From Rutidosis leptorrhynchoides (Eukaryota; Streptophyta; Magnoliopsida; Asterales; Asteraceae): a stretch of 64,000 nt of DNA. The DNA is taken from positions 3,310,001 to 3,374,000 of the forward strand of contig NC_092333.1 of the NCBI RefSeq assembly GCF_046630445.1. Reading direction: 5' to 3'. Shown piece by piece: positions 45,786-57,000 of the stretch (its first letter is position 1; every line of letters starts with the position of its first letter). The translations under genes were made by a program, and so were the position numbers. The notes beneath the pieces are model-generated. The model saw nothing but the letters and a program-made list of their open reading frames with translations, had not been told where the DNA came from and did no database searches.

Positions 45786-46359
45786 TGTTAACACCTATTT
45801 CCTTATGAGGTAAGGCTTAGTGTGTCAACACGATACTAGAAGTAATCTATCTTTAGGTGGGTGAGTGTTGCCGATTGATGTTTACCCTTGGGAAATAATC
45901 CCAGCAGACCCGGTTCACAAGTGTAGAAACTTGTGGGGTGGCTTAATCAATCTGTTATCCGTAGAGCGTAAAAGTGCTAGCCGGATGACTTCTAGTGAGA
46001 GAAAGTGCTAGAGAGAGATGAAGTCTCAGCTCTCAAGTTTGTCAGAATGTCTGAACTGTGTAAAATGACGACCCAAGGGGTCTATTTATAGTGTCAGATC
46101 CACCAGATTGTTCGGGGACACGTGTCAGATGATGATACGTTTTGTTACTTGTGTTCCGAAACTTACGCTGAAAGTGGCGTTCTCCGGCCAGGGCTTACGC
46201 GCTAGGCGGCCTTCAGGGCTTACGCATGACGGAGCAGCCTGTACAGCGGAGAACGCTGGACGGATAATTCCACAAAACTGTTGTTTTCAATCTTACTCAT
46301 GCTACTTTTATGCAACCGTTATGCCTTTTATGCGTGTATACGATAGGATACACCATTAA
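45786..46359 (-). mobile_element. 5' LTR of the Tat-like element
   Basis: It starts TGTTAACACC and ends ACACCATTAA (plus strand). It differs from 34941-35518 by few substitutions and short indels. The TATA box CTATAAATAGACC is at 46091-46083 on the minus strand and would drive gag. Confidence 0.9.
46083..46091 (-). promoter_or_regulatory. TATA box of the Tat-like 5' LTR
   Basis: CTATAAATA on the minus strand, about 300 bases upstream of the gag-proximal LTR end, with the same motif in the other LTR (35250-35242). Confidence 0.65.
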
Positions 46360-49300
46360 CAGTTGTATTTAAACAGGCAGAACAGTTCACATGTAAAGGT
46401 ATTACTTATCGTAAGATATAAAAGTGCAAAATTCACCTTTTGAAAATAGTAAAATGTCATTTTCTGCAACTAAACTGCTTCAAACGGGGAAATGCCTTAG
46501 AAATCTGGGTCGTAGCGTTGTTTTCCAGTTATCTTGCGAAAATGAGTCTAATCTGCAATAATAAAAAATTCGAAAAATTTTATACAAAATTTTGCCCGAT
46601 TTTGTGAGTAATATAGTGACTTCAAATATGTGTTTTGCGGCCATTAATTATCTTCAAATAGAAGCTACACTCCAATATATTCGCATTCAAAATGAAATTT
46701 TGAAACAAAAACTAAAATAAGGTTATGAATCTAGAGATATAATAAAGCAGCTAAAAATACTCGAACAATAAAAAAAGACGTTATAAAAGCAGCAACATTT
46801 TGTAGCAAGTGGTGAGATAGTAGGCCCAACTTGATTCTTGATGTACATTATTACAATATTAAATAAAAACAAGTATCATAGTGGTATTTTAACAGGCACA
46901 ACAGTTCACAGGTGAAGGTATTACTTATCGTAAGATTTAAAAGTGCAAATTCACCTTTAAAAATAATAAAATTTCATTTTCTGCATCTAAACTACATCGA
47001 ACGGGTAAAACCCTTAAGAAAGTCTTGCTTGCAGCTTCGTTCTCTAGTTATCTTGTGAAAATGATCCTAAACTGCAATGAAAAATTTTTCGAAAAAATTC
47101 TACACAATATTTTGCCCGATTTTGTGGGGAATATAGTGACTTCAAATATGTGTTTTGCGGCTATTAATTATCATTTAAAGGAAACAACACTCTCATATAT
47201 TCGCATTCAATATGAAAGTTAGAAACAAAAACAAAAATAAGGTTATGAATCTAGAGAAATAAAAAAGCGGCTAAAAATACTCGAACAATAAAATAAATAT
47301 GTTATAAAAGCAACAACATTTTGTAGCAATTGGTGAGATAGTAGGCCAAACATGATTCTCGATGTAACTAAATACAATGTTATATAAAAACAAGTATTAT
47401 AGTGGTATCTTAAGATCTAAAAGTGTAAAATTCACCTTTAAAAATAGTAAAATTTCATTTTTCGCATCGAAACTACTTCAAACGGGGAAAAGCATTAAGG
47501 AAGCCTTGCTCGTAGCGTCGTTTTCTGGTTATCTTGGGAAAATGGGCATAATCTGCAGTTAAATATTTTTCAGAAAATTCCACACAAAATTTTGCCCGAT
47601 TTTATTGTTAATATAGTGACTTAATATATGTGTTTTGCGGCCAATATTTATCATTAAAATGAAACTACACTCTCATATATTTGCATTCAATATGAAATTT
47701 AGAAAACAAAAAACAAAAATAAGGTTATGAATCTAGAGAAATAAAAAAGCGGCTAAAAATACTCGAACAATAAAACAAAGACGTTATAAAAGCCGCAACA
47801 TTTTGTAGCAAGTGCTGAGATAGTAGGCCCAACATGATTCTTTATGGTATTTAAACATGCACAACAGTTCACATGTAAAGGTATTACTTATCGTAAAATC
47901 TAAAAGTGCAAAAGTTACCTTTAAAAATAGTAAAATATCATTTTCTGCATCTAAACTACTTCGAACGAGGAAAAGCCTTAAAGAAGTCTTGTTCGTAGCG
48001 TCGTTTTCTAGTTATCTTCCGAAAATGGGCCTAATCTACAATGAAAAAAGTTTTGGAAAAATTCTACACAAAATTTTGCCCGATTTTGTGAGGAATATAG
48101 TGACTTCAAATATTTATTTTGCGGCCATTAATTATCATTAAAACGAAACTACATCTCATATATTGGCATTCAATATGAAATTTAGAAACAAAAACAAAAC
48201 TAAGGTTATGAATCTAGATAAATAAAAAAGCGGCTAAAAATACTCGAACGATAAAACAAAGAATTTATAAAAGCAGCAACGTTTTGTAGCAAGTAGTGAG
48301 ATAGTATCCCAGATGATTATCGATTTACGTAAATACAATATTAAATAAAAACAAGTATCATAGTGTTATTTAAACAGGCACAGCAGTTCAATGTGAAGGT
48401 ATTACTTATCGTAAAATCTGAAAGTGCAAAATTCATCTTTAAAAATAGTAACATGTCATTTTCTGCATTTGCTTCGAATGGGGAAAAGCCTTAAGAAAGT
48501 CTTACTTATAGCGTCGGTTTCTAGTGATCTTGCGAAAATGGGTCTAATCTGCAATTAAATTTTTTTCAGAAAATTCTACACAAAATTTTGCCCGATTTTG
48601 TGGAGAATATAGTGACTTCAAATATGTGTTTTGCGGCCTTTAATTATCATCAAAATGAAACTACACTCTCATATATTCGCATTCAATATGAAATTTAGAA
48701 ACAAATACTAAAATAAAGTTATGAATCTAGAGACATAAAAACGCAGCTAAAAGTAGTCGAACAATAAAACAAAGACGTTATAAAAGCAGCAACGTTTTAT
48801 AGCTAGTGGTTAGATAGTAGCCCCAACATGATTCTCGATGTACGTAAATATAATATTAAAAAAATAAGTATCATAGTGGTATTTAAACAGGCAAAACGGT
48901 TCACATGTGAAGGTATTACTTATCGTAAGATCTAAAAGTGCAAAATTCACCTTTAAAATTGTAAAATGTTATTTTCGGAATCTAAACTGCTTCGAACAAG
49001 GGAAAGCCTTAAGGAAGTCTTGCTCGTAGCGCCGTTTTCTAGTTATCTTGGGAAAATGGGCCTAATGTGCAATTGAAAATGGTTCGGAAAATTCTCCACA
49101 AAATTTTGCCCCATTTTTTTTGGGAATGTAGTGACTTCAAATATGTGTTTTGCGGCCATTTATTATCATCAAAACGTAACTACACACTCATATGTTCGCA
49201 TTCAATATGAAATTTATAAACTAAAAGAAAATAAGGTTATGAATCTAGAGAAATAAAAAAGCGGCTAAAAATACTCGAACAATAAAACAAAAACGTTATA

Positions 49301-50409
49301 AAAGCATCAACGTTTTATAGCAAGTCGTGAGATTGTAGCCCCAATATAATTCTTGATGTACCTAAATACAATATTAAATAAAAACAAGTATCATAATGGT
49401 ATTTAAACAGGCACAACAATTCACATGTGAAGGTATTACTTATCCTAAGATTTAAAAGTGTCAAATTCACCTTTACAAATAGTAAATGTCATTTTCAAAA
49501 TCAAAACTGCTTTGAACCGGAGAAAGCCTTAAGGAAGTCTTGTTCGTAGCGCCATTTTCTAGTCATCTTGCGAAAATGGGCCTAATATACAATTGAAATT
49601 TTTTCGGATAATTCTCCACAAAATTTTAACCGATTTTGTGGGGAATGTATAGACTTTAAATATGTGTTTTGCGTCCATTAATTATCATCAAAACGAAACT
49701 ACACTTTCATATATTCGCATTTAATATGAAATTTACAAACAAAAACAAAAATAAGATTATAAATCTAGAGAAATAAAAAAGCGGCTAACAATACTCGAAC
49801 GATAAAACAAAGACGTTCTAAAAACAGCAAGGTTTTGTAGCAAGCGGTGAGATAGTAGCCCCAACATGATTCTCGATGTACCTAAATATAATATTAAATA
49901 AAAACAAGTATCATAGTGATATTTAAACAGGCACAACAATTCACATGTGAAAGTATTACTTATCCTGAGATCTAAAAGTGCAAAATTCAACTTTAAAAAT
50001 AGTAAAATGTCATTTTCGGCATCTAAACTGCTTCGAACGGGGGAAAACCTTAAGGAATACTTTTTCGTAGCACCATTTTCTAGTTATCTTTCGAAAATGG
50101 ACCTAATCTGCAATTGAAAATTTTTCAAAAAATTCTCCACAGTTTAGCCCGATTTTGTGGGGAAGTAGTGACTTCGAATATGTGTTTTGCGGACATTAAT
50201 TTTCATCAAAACGAAACTAAACTCTCATATATTCGCATTCAATATGAAATTTAGAAAGAAAAAACAAAAATAAGGTTATGAATCTAGAGAAATAAAAAAG
50301 CGGCTACAATTACTCGAATAATAAAACCTAGCTGTTATAAGTAAGGTTTTTTGGTTAGTGGTGAGATAGTAGCCCCAACATGATTCTCGATGTACCTAAA
50401 TACAATATT
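46360..50409. repeat. ~520-bp satellite array, right block
   Basis: This continues the monomer that was cut at 34940 (TTGTATTTAAACAGGC). Monomer starts lie near 46797, 47318, 47800, 48281, 48794, 49312, 49832 and 50346, with spacings of about 481-521 bp. It ends abruptly at 50409, inside a monomer, where an LTR-like sequence begins. Confidence 0.9.
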
Positions 50410-50984
50410 TGTTTAAAATAGGTTTTTGTGTTCTTGATGCTTGATTCTTGATTTTAATTGTTTGTTATGCTTGATTGTTGCTTGATATAGCTTCTATATG
50501 TGTTATGTAATGTCTTTGAACCATTCTATCGATCAAAACATGTTTATATATTGATTTGGGGTGTAAAAGTGCTAAAACGACCTAAAAAGGCTGTTCTGAT
50601 GTCCTCGTATGAAGAGGGTTTCTCCTCATACAAAATGGCTCATGTTCGTGCGGAGAGAAATCTCTTCGTACGGACAGTGTGTCAGTTTTTCGAAAAAATT
50701 GAAATGGACGTAACTTTCAAAACGTAACTTTGTTTTTGACAAATAAACTATCGTTGGAATTGTCTTGAGGTCTACTTTCCAATGGTAAGGTTTTAAAGAA
50801 AAATCAAACTTTGTTTTGGGTCAAAATTACACAAATGTGTGTATGCTTCGTTTTACACATATACGGGAGTTAATGTTGAAAGGGGGTTTGTACAATCTTG
50901 TCATATATGGATAGGGACATATATGAGTTGGATTTTGTGTTGAAATTGTATGTATTTATGATATATATGTGTATGGTGCCTCGT

Positions 50985-51195
50985 GCGAACGACAGTCACT
51001 TCGTACGAAGAGATGGACTCTTCGTACGAAGGCTATCTTTTCGCACGAAGTGATGTACTTAGTGCGAGGTGGGACCAATTCGTGCAAAGAGGTTTTGGTG
51101 AACCAAACTTGGTTTGTCTGATCTCCTCGTACAGAGACCTAGTTGCCCGTACGAAGACCTCGTAATTCGTACGAAGAAGGGTTCTTCGTGCGGAT
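50985..51195. repeat. Cluster of TTCGTACGAAG-type palindromes
   Basis: About ten occurrences of TCGTACGA or near variants (TCGTGCGAA, TCGCACGAA, CCGTACGAAG) at irregular spacing of 15-30 bases. Another four lie at 50600-50675. Several are perfect 10-12-bp palindromes. Confidence 0.85.
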
Positions 51196-51451
51196 TGATT
51201 CTTGATTTTGTGTTTTTTGTACTATGTTTGATCTGTTTATTACTGACTTGGTTGTGTTTTTCTCAGGTGGAAGAGATTCAGAGAAGGCTCAGTAAGATTA
51301 GAACTCTGAGTGCCTTCTGTTGCTGGTAATCGGTGAGTGGGATTATCTCCGAGTGTAGCATAAAGTAGCAAGTTATGCTACATCATTTCATTGTTGTTAG
51401 TTGTTAGTTGTTATGTTGTGTTGTTACTAGTTGTATGTGCACAGTTGATAA

Positions 51452-51571
51452 AACCTCGACTTGTAAGGTTCTGTTTGTTGATCGAACCTCGACTTGTTAG
51501 GTTCCGCTCATGAGATGGGTCTCGACTTGTTAGACCGTACTCAAGGAGGTCAATCTCGACTTGTTAGGTTG
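51452..51571. repeat. Four stem-loops with a common CGACTTGTT loop
   Basis: Stems AACCT/AGGTT (51452-51470), GAACCT/AGGTTC (51484-51504), GGTCT/AGACC (51518-51536) and CAATCT/AGGTTG (51551-51571), each around the loop CGACTTGTT (CGACTTGTA in the first). Spacing is 33-34 bases. Confidence 0.85.
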
Positions 51572-52049
51572 GGTCCTGTTGACCACTGTTTATTGAGTAT
51601 AGTGCTGAATGACGCATCGCTTGCGTGTAGATGACTATACTGGGGATTCAATGGTTGGACCAACGGTACACTCTAGTCTGATCAGCTAGTGGTCGTGTGC
51701 CCGGTCATACCGTCGTTCTTCCAGCTAGAGAATCGTTACTGTTCTTGCATGTTGTGGTTGTATGAGTTGCTATTGTATGTTATACTTGTTGATAGTTTCA
51801 TTCACTTAGCTTCGGCTAACTCCCTTGTAGGTTTTGCTAGTTAGTGGGTTGTTTGATGGGAGTGGATGTTTGAAGATATGTTTGACAGAGCCGACTCTGA
51901 TGTCTTGTCATTTTGTTTAAGTAATCGAATATTAATGTAACACTTGTCGTTGTTAATGATGTAGTTATGTTTATGTATATATAAAGGTTTGTTTTATAAA
52001 TAAGACTTCCGTTGTGTATTTAAAAAAAAAAAAAAAAATTGGTGTTACA

Positions 52050-52200
52050 GCATGACGCTGGGCGGCTTGTTATTATCGGAAAACGCTAAACGACTTGTTT
52101 AATAAAAGTTGATGTTACTGGTATTTTTATGCGTTTTAGGTGCTTCTTTTGTATAAAAATGATGTTTTTATGCGTGTAGCCCATATGATACACCATTAAT
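52050..52200 (-). mobile_element. Relic of a Tat-type LTR end
   Basis: CGCTAAACGACTTG, TTTTTATGCGTGTAGCCC and the end ATGATACACCATTAA are diverged versions of the last 150 bases of the LTRs at 34941-35518 and 45786-46359. Confidence 0.55.
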
Positions 52201-52639
52201 AGTGTATTTCGATTTTTTGATATATGAAATTACATGATCGTTAAAGATTATTGATTGAAAACTAAATATTGACTTGCTCTAATACAGGTTGTTAGGTCAT
52301 AATAACTTAGTAATCAATTCTAAGAAAAAAAATCCAATTATTAATCACATCACAATGTTTGAATAATAACAATGTGGAAAATAAAGAACAGAAAGTTTAA
52401 ATGAAGCGAACATAGACAAGTAAGTATACAACGAGAATAGGTCATTTCTTATGATGACTTGGTCAAGAAAGTACGATACATGGGTGTCAAAGTCTAATTT
52501 ATGCAATTCAGATTAGGTTACCTAGAAATACTAATTTCAAGTTCGATCTCTTCATTATGGAGATCGCTCCTAATCCCTTTCCATAATCACCCGTTTAAAG
52601 ATAGAACCAAGTATTTTTAAATTCGTCTGAGATAATATC
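52201..52639. other. Unassigned intergenic sequence
   Basis: AT-rich; I see no reading frame, repeat structure or RNA gene in it. Confidence 0.4.
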
Positions 52640-53015
52640 CATAATTAGCTAAATGGGTAATGTTTCTTCTTTGCGCCATTCTAGACTTTCTTCAATTTGG
52701 AAGGTTTTAGCTACTCTTCCTAGTATTGATTCAATTCAATGAATGGTGTGGTGGGAGTGCAAGCATGGAAATGGAAGTTAGGTGGTGGATCCCATATTTC
52801 TTTTTGGGACGATATCTGGGTAGGTAATTCTTCCTTGTGCGATCTTTACCCGCCATTGTATTTAGACAAATAAGCAACTTATAACATTAGACAAATAAGC
52901 AACTTATAGTGTTGCTGATGTTGTTCAATTTTATGTTGGTAGATCACGCCACTGATCAACTTCAATGGACTCCATCCCATGATGGCGCTTATACTGTTAA
53001 CTTTCGCCTCAAATG
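52640..53015 (+). pseudogene. LINE ORF2 remnant (region before zf-RVT)
   Basis: In shifting frames the sequence reads SSIWKVLATLPS, then WKLGGGSHISFWDDIWVGNS and further LQWTPSHDGAYTVNFRL. This matches the end of plant LINE reverse transcriptases, where a 'W..G.G..ISFW.D.W.G' motif precedes the zf-RVT domain. At least one frameshift and several stops are present. A Copia element has been inserted at 53016. The piece at 62022-62540 may be the continuation. Confidence 0.65.
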
Positions 53016-53222
53016 TGTTGTAAATTTAGTGTAATTTTGGGTTTTAATCTACACTTGTAAATGGGTTTGGAGGTACGGAGTGTACACCCATTAAGTGATA
53101 GATTACCCGAACCCAAAAGTGGTTTTCCATTATTTACTATCATGACTTGGTCTACCTAAAATTTGACTAAGTGTTTTCAGTACTAAGTTTTCTTAATAAG
53201 CTGAAATTTGGCTAAGTGTTTT

Positions 53223-53490
53223 GTGCTGGTTGTTCTGCATTGCTGGTCCTTGTGCTGGTTGTTCTGCATTGCTGGTCCCTCTGCTGGTTGTTCTGCGCAG
53301 CTGGTCCCTATGCTGGTTGTTCTGCGCAGCTGGTCCCTGTGCTGGTTGTTCTGCGCAGCTGGTCCCTGTGATGGTTGTTCTGCACAGCTGGTCCTGTTTG
53401 CTGGTTCCTCTGCGCTGCTGGTCCTGTATGCTGACTTTTGCGCTGCTGGTCCTGTTTGCTGATTTTTGCGCTGCTGGTCCTTTTGCAGTG
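53223..53490. repeat. 29-30-bp minisatellite in the Copia LTR (about nine units)
   Basis: Units of the type GCTGGTTGTTCTGCGCAGCT followed by GGTCCCT(A/G)T. Early units are well conserved; the last ones shorten to TGCGCTGCTGGTCCTGT. ORFs in several frames over it (Cys/Trp/Leu- or Gln/Thr-rich) are artefacts. Confidence 0.95.
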
Positions 53491-53812
53491 CTGGTTCTTA
53501 AGAGACAGCAGTAAGAAAACACTTAACACAATTTTGAGTGATTACGGAAGAATTATTCTTGCACCCACTTTTACTTTAGTGGTTGAAGGAATAATACTTG
53601 TTTATTATAAAGTGATCACTCATGCTTTGATAGTTGTAAAATATAATATATGTTTATTGTAAAAGTAACAACTTTTACTTTAATGATGGAAGTGATAATA
53701 TTTGTTTATAGAAATATTCTTCATGTAACCACTTTTGAATATTATAGAAGATACTTTTATTAATCAATCGGCCAATTGATTTTAATAAAAGACTCTTTCA
53801 TGATTAAGGGTG

Positions 53813-53820
53813 TATATAAA
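53813..53820 (+). promoter_or_regulatory. TATA box of the Copia 5' LTR
   Basis: TATATAAA, 253 bases before the LTR end and in the sense of the polyprotein. Transcription would start around 53845. Confidence 0.6.
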
Positions 53821-54065
53821 TATATTAACCAATATGCATGAGAAAGACACACAAGTTACGAACACCAAAATATTCTTCTGTAAAAGGAATTCTTGTTTCT
53901 GCCAAAACAAGAATTTAATCTCTGTCTTATCCCAAAGTGATATTCGTGTAACCCAGGCTATAAGGGTCGAATAATTACTTTCGGAAAGTGATACCACGAT
54001 TCAGTGATTTATCCGGCTATCGATTATTTTACCCTACACGAAAGAATTTAATAAAACCTCCAACA

Positions 54066-54092
54066 ATCGAAAGTAATTATTTGTTATAATCG
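54066..54092 (+). other. Leader after the 5' LTR with non-canonical primer-binding region
   Basis: Only 27 bases separate the LTR from the ATG, and no TGG-starting PBS lies at the LTR boundary. CGAAAGTAATTATT (54068-54081) is the exact reverse complement of AATAATTACTTTCG at 53970-53983 in the LTR. With G-U pairs the duplex extends to 17 bp. Confidence 0.7.
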
Positions 54093-57000
54093 ATGGCGGC
54101 TACGATGAAACACATGACGGCGAATTTCTCCAAACTTGATAAGTTTGAGGGAATTGATTTTAGGAGATGGCAAAAGAAGATGCACTTCTTTCTGAGCAGC
54201 ATGAGTGTGGTGTACGTACTCAGCACACCAATTCCTGAAGATCATGGTGATGATGCCACTATTGAACAAATTCGGAAAAGGTGCAAGTGGGAGAACGATG
54301 ACTACATCGCTAGAGGTTTAATCCTTAATGGTATGGCTGATTCCCTTTTTGATATTTACCTAAATGTTGAATCTTCTAAAGAACTATGGGACTGTTTAGA
54401 AACCAAGTATATGTCTGAGGATGCTTCTAGTAAAAAGTTCCTTGTGAGTAATTTTAATAATTACAAGATGGTCGATTCTAGACCGGTCTTGGAACAATAC
54501 AATGAGCTCATTCGTATACTTGGTCAATTCACACAACATAAGATGAACATGGATGAGTCTATTCAAGTCTCAAGCATAATTGATAAACTACCTCCATCTT
54601 GGAAAGAATTTAAACATTCTTTGAAACATAAGAAGGAGGAGTTAACTCTTGTTGAGTTGGGTAGTCATCTGCGTATTGAGGAATCCCTCAGGTTGCAGGA
54701 TAATGACAAGCCAAAGAGCAACGAAGTTGCTGGTACGTCTGTTGTCAATATGGTGGAACATAAAAAGTTCACTAGTAATAATGACAAAAAGGGCAAACGT
54801 AAACATCAAGGTTATAACAAGGCTAATCCGAATAAGAAGTCTAAATTGACTTGTTGGAAGTGTGGTAAAACTGGACACATGAAAAAGGATTGCAAGGTTA
54901 TTTTTGGTAATAATAATGCCAAAGGATCTAGCACAAGCGGTTCGGGAAATGGTTTAAACAACCACAACTCGAAAGGTCAGAATATATTTAATAATTCAAA
55001 TGAGAATTATTATGTTTCATATATATCTGAGGCTTATTTTGTGCAGGATGATGATGTCGCGTGGTGGGTTGACTCGGGAGCCACCACCCATGTATGCAAG
55101 GATAGATTTTGGTTCAATACTTACGAGTCCGTGACTGATGGATCAATTCTTCATATGGGAAATGAGTCAACAGCCTCTGTTCATGGACGTGGAAGTGTGG
55201 ATTTGTGTTTTAGTTCTGGAAAAACTATTTGTTTGTTTGATGTTTTGCATGTACCACAAATAAGAAAAAATTTGGTTTCCAGTAGTGTGTTAAATTGTTG
55301 TGGTTATAAACAAGTGATTGAATCTGATAAGTTTGTTTTGTCAAAACATGGTATGTTTGTTGGTTTTGGTTATTTATGCAATAGAATGTTTAGACTTAAC
55401 ATTAATCACTTGAATGTTAATTTTGCTTTTATATCTACTTCTAGCATAAATAATTCTACACTTTGGCATGCTAGACTAGGACATATACACTTTAAAAGAA
55501 TGCAAGATATGTCTAAAGATGGATTGATACCGGCTTTTGACATGAACAATGAAAAGTGTAAAACGTGTATGTTAACAAAGATCACTAAGAAACCATTTCA
55601 AAATGTACATCGTGATACTGAAATTTTGGAATTAATACATAGTGATTTATGTGATTTGCATGCTACTCCTACTTTAGGGAACAAGAAATATTTTGTGACT
55701 TTTATTGATGATGCTTCTAGATTTTGCTATGTTTATTTGTTACATACTAAGGATGAAGCATTAGATAAATTTAAAATATTTAAAACTGAAGTAGAATTAC
55801 AACAAAAGGCTTTGATTAAAAGACTTAGAACAGATAGGGGAGGTGAATACATTGACCAATCGTATTTCCAATCCGTTGGTATTATCCATGAGACCACAGC
55901 TCCTTATACTCCACAACAAAATGGTATATCTGAAAGGAAGAATAGGGTCCTTAAGGAAATGGTTAATTCCATGTTATCCTATTCGGGTTTAAATGAAGGA
56001 TTTTGGGGGGAAGCTATGTTAACAGCTTGTTATTTGCTTAATAGAGTTCCTAACAAAAGAAACAAGATTACACCTTATGAACTTTGGAATAAAAGGAAAC
56101 CTAACTTGAATTATCTTCGGGTATGGGGCTGTAGGGCGGTTGTAAGACTACCTGATCCCAAGAAGAAAAGTTTAGGTGAAAGAGGTATAGATTGCATATT
56201 TGTTGGATATGTTGAACATTCCAAGGCATATAGGTTCTATGTAATAGAGCCTAATGAGTTTGTCTCAATCAATTCTGTGATTGATTCAAGGGATGCAATC
56301 TTTGATGAAAATCGATTTTCATCTATACCTAGACCAAAGGATATGATTCCAAGTAACAATGGAATCAATAAGGATTGTAATGATGAATTCTCTGAAAAAG
56401 CTGTTGATCAGTCACTTGAGCTTCAGAAAAGCAAAAGAAAAAGGAAACCTAAATCATTTGGACCAGATTTTCAACTATACTTAGTTGAAGGTTCTAGGGG
56501 TGATGTGTCTACCCAATATTCGTATTGTTTCAATGTTGATGATGATCCTAAAACATATGATGAAGCCATGAGGTCTCAGGATGTTGCATTCTGGAAAGAG
56601 GCAATTAATGATGAGATGGATTCTATCATGGGCAATAACACTTGGGTGTTAGCTGATCTACCTCCTGGTTGCAAACCTTTGGGTTGCAAATGGATCTTCA
56701 AAAAGAAGATGAAGGTGGATGGAACTATTGAAAAATTCAAGGCAAGGTTAGTCATTCAAGGCTTTAGACAAAAGTCTGGAATTGACTATTTTGATACTTA
56801 TGCTCCCGTGGCACGTATCACTACCATTAGACTGCTGATTGCTTTGGCTACGATTCACAATCTAGTTATTCACCAGATGGATGTGAAGACAGCATTCTTG
56901 AATGGTGAATTGGATGAGGAGGTTTATATGAACCAACCTCAGGGCTTTGTCATGCCAGGAAATGAAGGCAAGGTGTGCAAACTTGTGAAATCCTTATATG

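Larger units (their letters stand above)
34941..46359 (-). mobile_element. Non-autonomous Tat-like LTR retrotransposon with an antisense gene
   Basis: LTRs of 578 and 574 bp bound it. On the minus strand it has PBS TGGCGCCACCCACT, a leader ORF, gag with a CDFHEAWGHDTDNC zinc motif, and a protease with DTGS. It has no RT, RNase H or integrase. The space where pol would lie holds 1.1 kb of non-coding DNA and then a spliced gene on the opposite strand. The gag type and the antisense extra gene recall the Tat lineage (Grande, RIRE2 and relatives). It interrupts a satellite monomer; the duplication at its ends is imperfect (ATAGT/ACAGT). Confidence 0.8.
50410..52049 (+). mobile_element. LTR-like segment (probable solo LTR, plus sense)
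   Basis: It begins TGTTTAAAATAGG where the satellite breaks and ends TTGGTGTTACA after an A-rich run, with AAGACTTCCGTTGTGTATTT just before. That is the usual end of a plus-sense Gypsy LTR. An acceptor-like TTTTTCTCAG/GT lies at 51266. The flanks do not form a clean duplication (left satellite, right an older LTR relic), so the limits are uncertain. It contains the TCGTACGA-type palindrome cluster (50985-51195) and four stem-loops (51452-51571). No credible CDS. Confidence 0.5.
53016..54065 (+). mobile_element. 5' LTR of the Copia element
   Basis: TGTTGTAAATTTAG ... AAAACCTCCAACA. It contains the GC-richer 29-30-bp minisatellite at 53223-53490 and a TATA box TATATAAA at 53813-53820. Confidence 0.95.

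Noticed and set aside
34941..46359. Exact 5-bp target duplication for the Tat-like element
   Set aside because: Flanks read ATAGT and ACAGT; the LTR end is ambiguous by a few bases, so I only call it imperfect.
51430..51600. CRISPR-like array (regular repeats at 33-34 bp)
   Set aside because: Only four 9-base constant parts, in a plant LTR-like context; the pattern is stem-loops and not repeat-spacer units.
50410..52049. Clean solo-LTR insertion with target duplication
   Set aside because: The left flank is satellite and the right flank is another LTR relic, with no matching 5-mers. A deletion or rearrangement must have happened.
53193..53529. Cys/Trp-rich and Gln/Thr-rich ORFs on both strands, repeated at 58808-59100
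   Set aside because: All arise from the 29-30-bp minisatellite of the Copia LTR.
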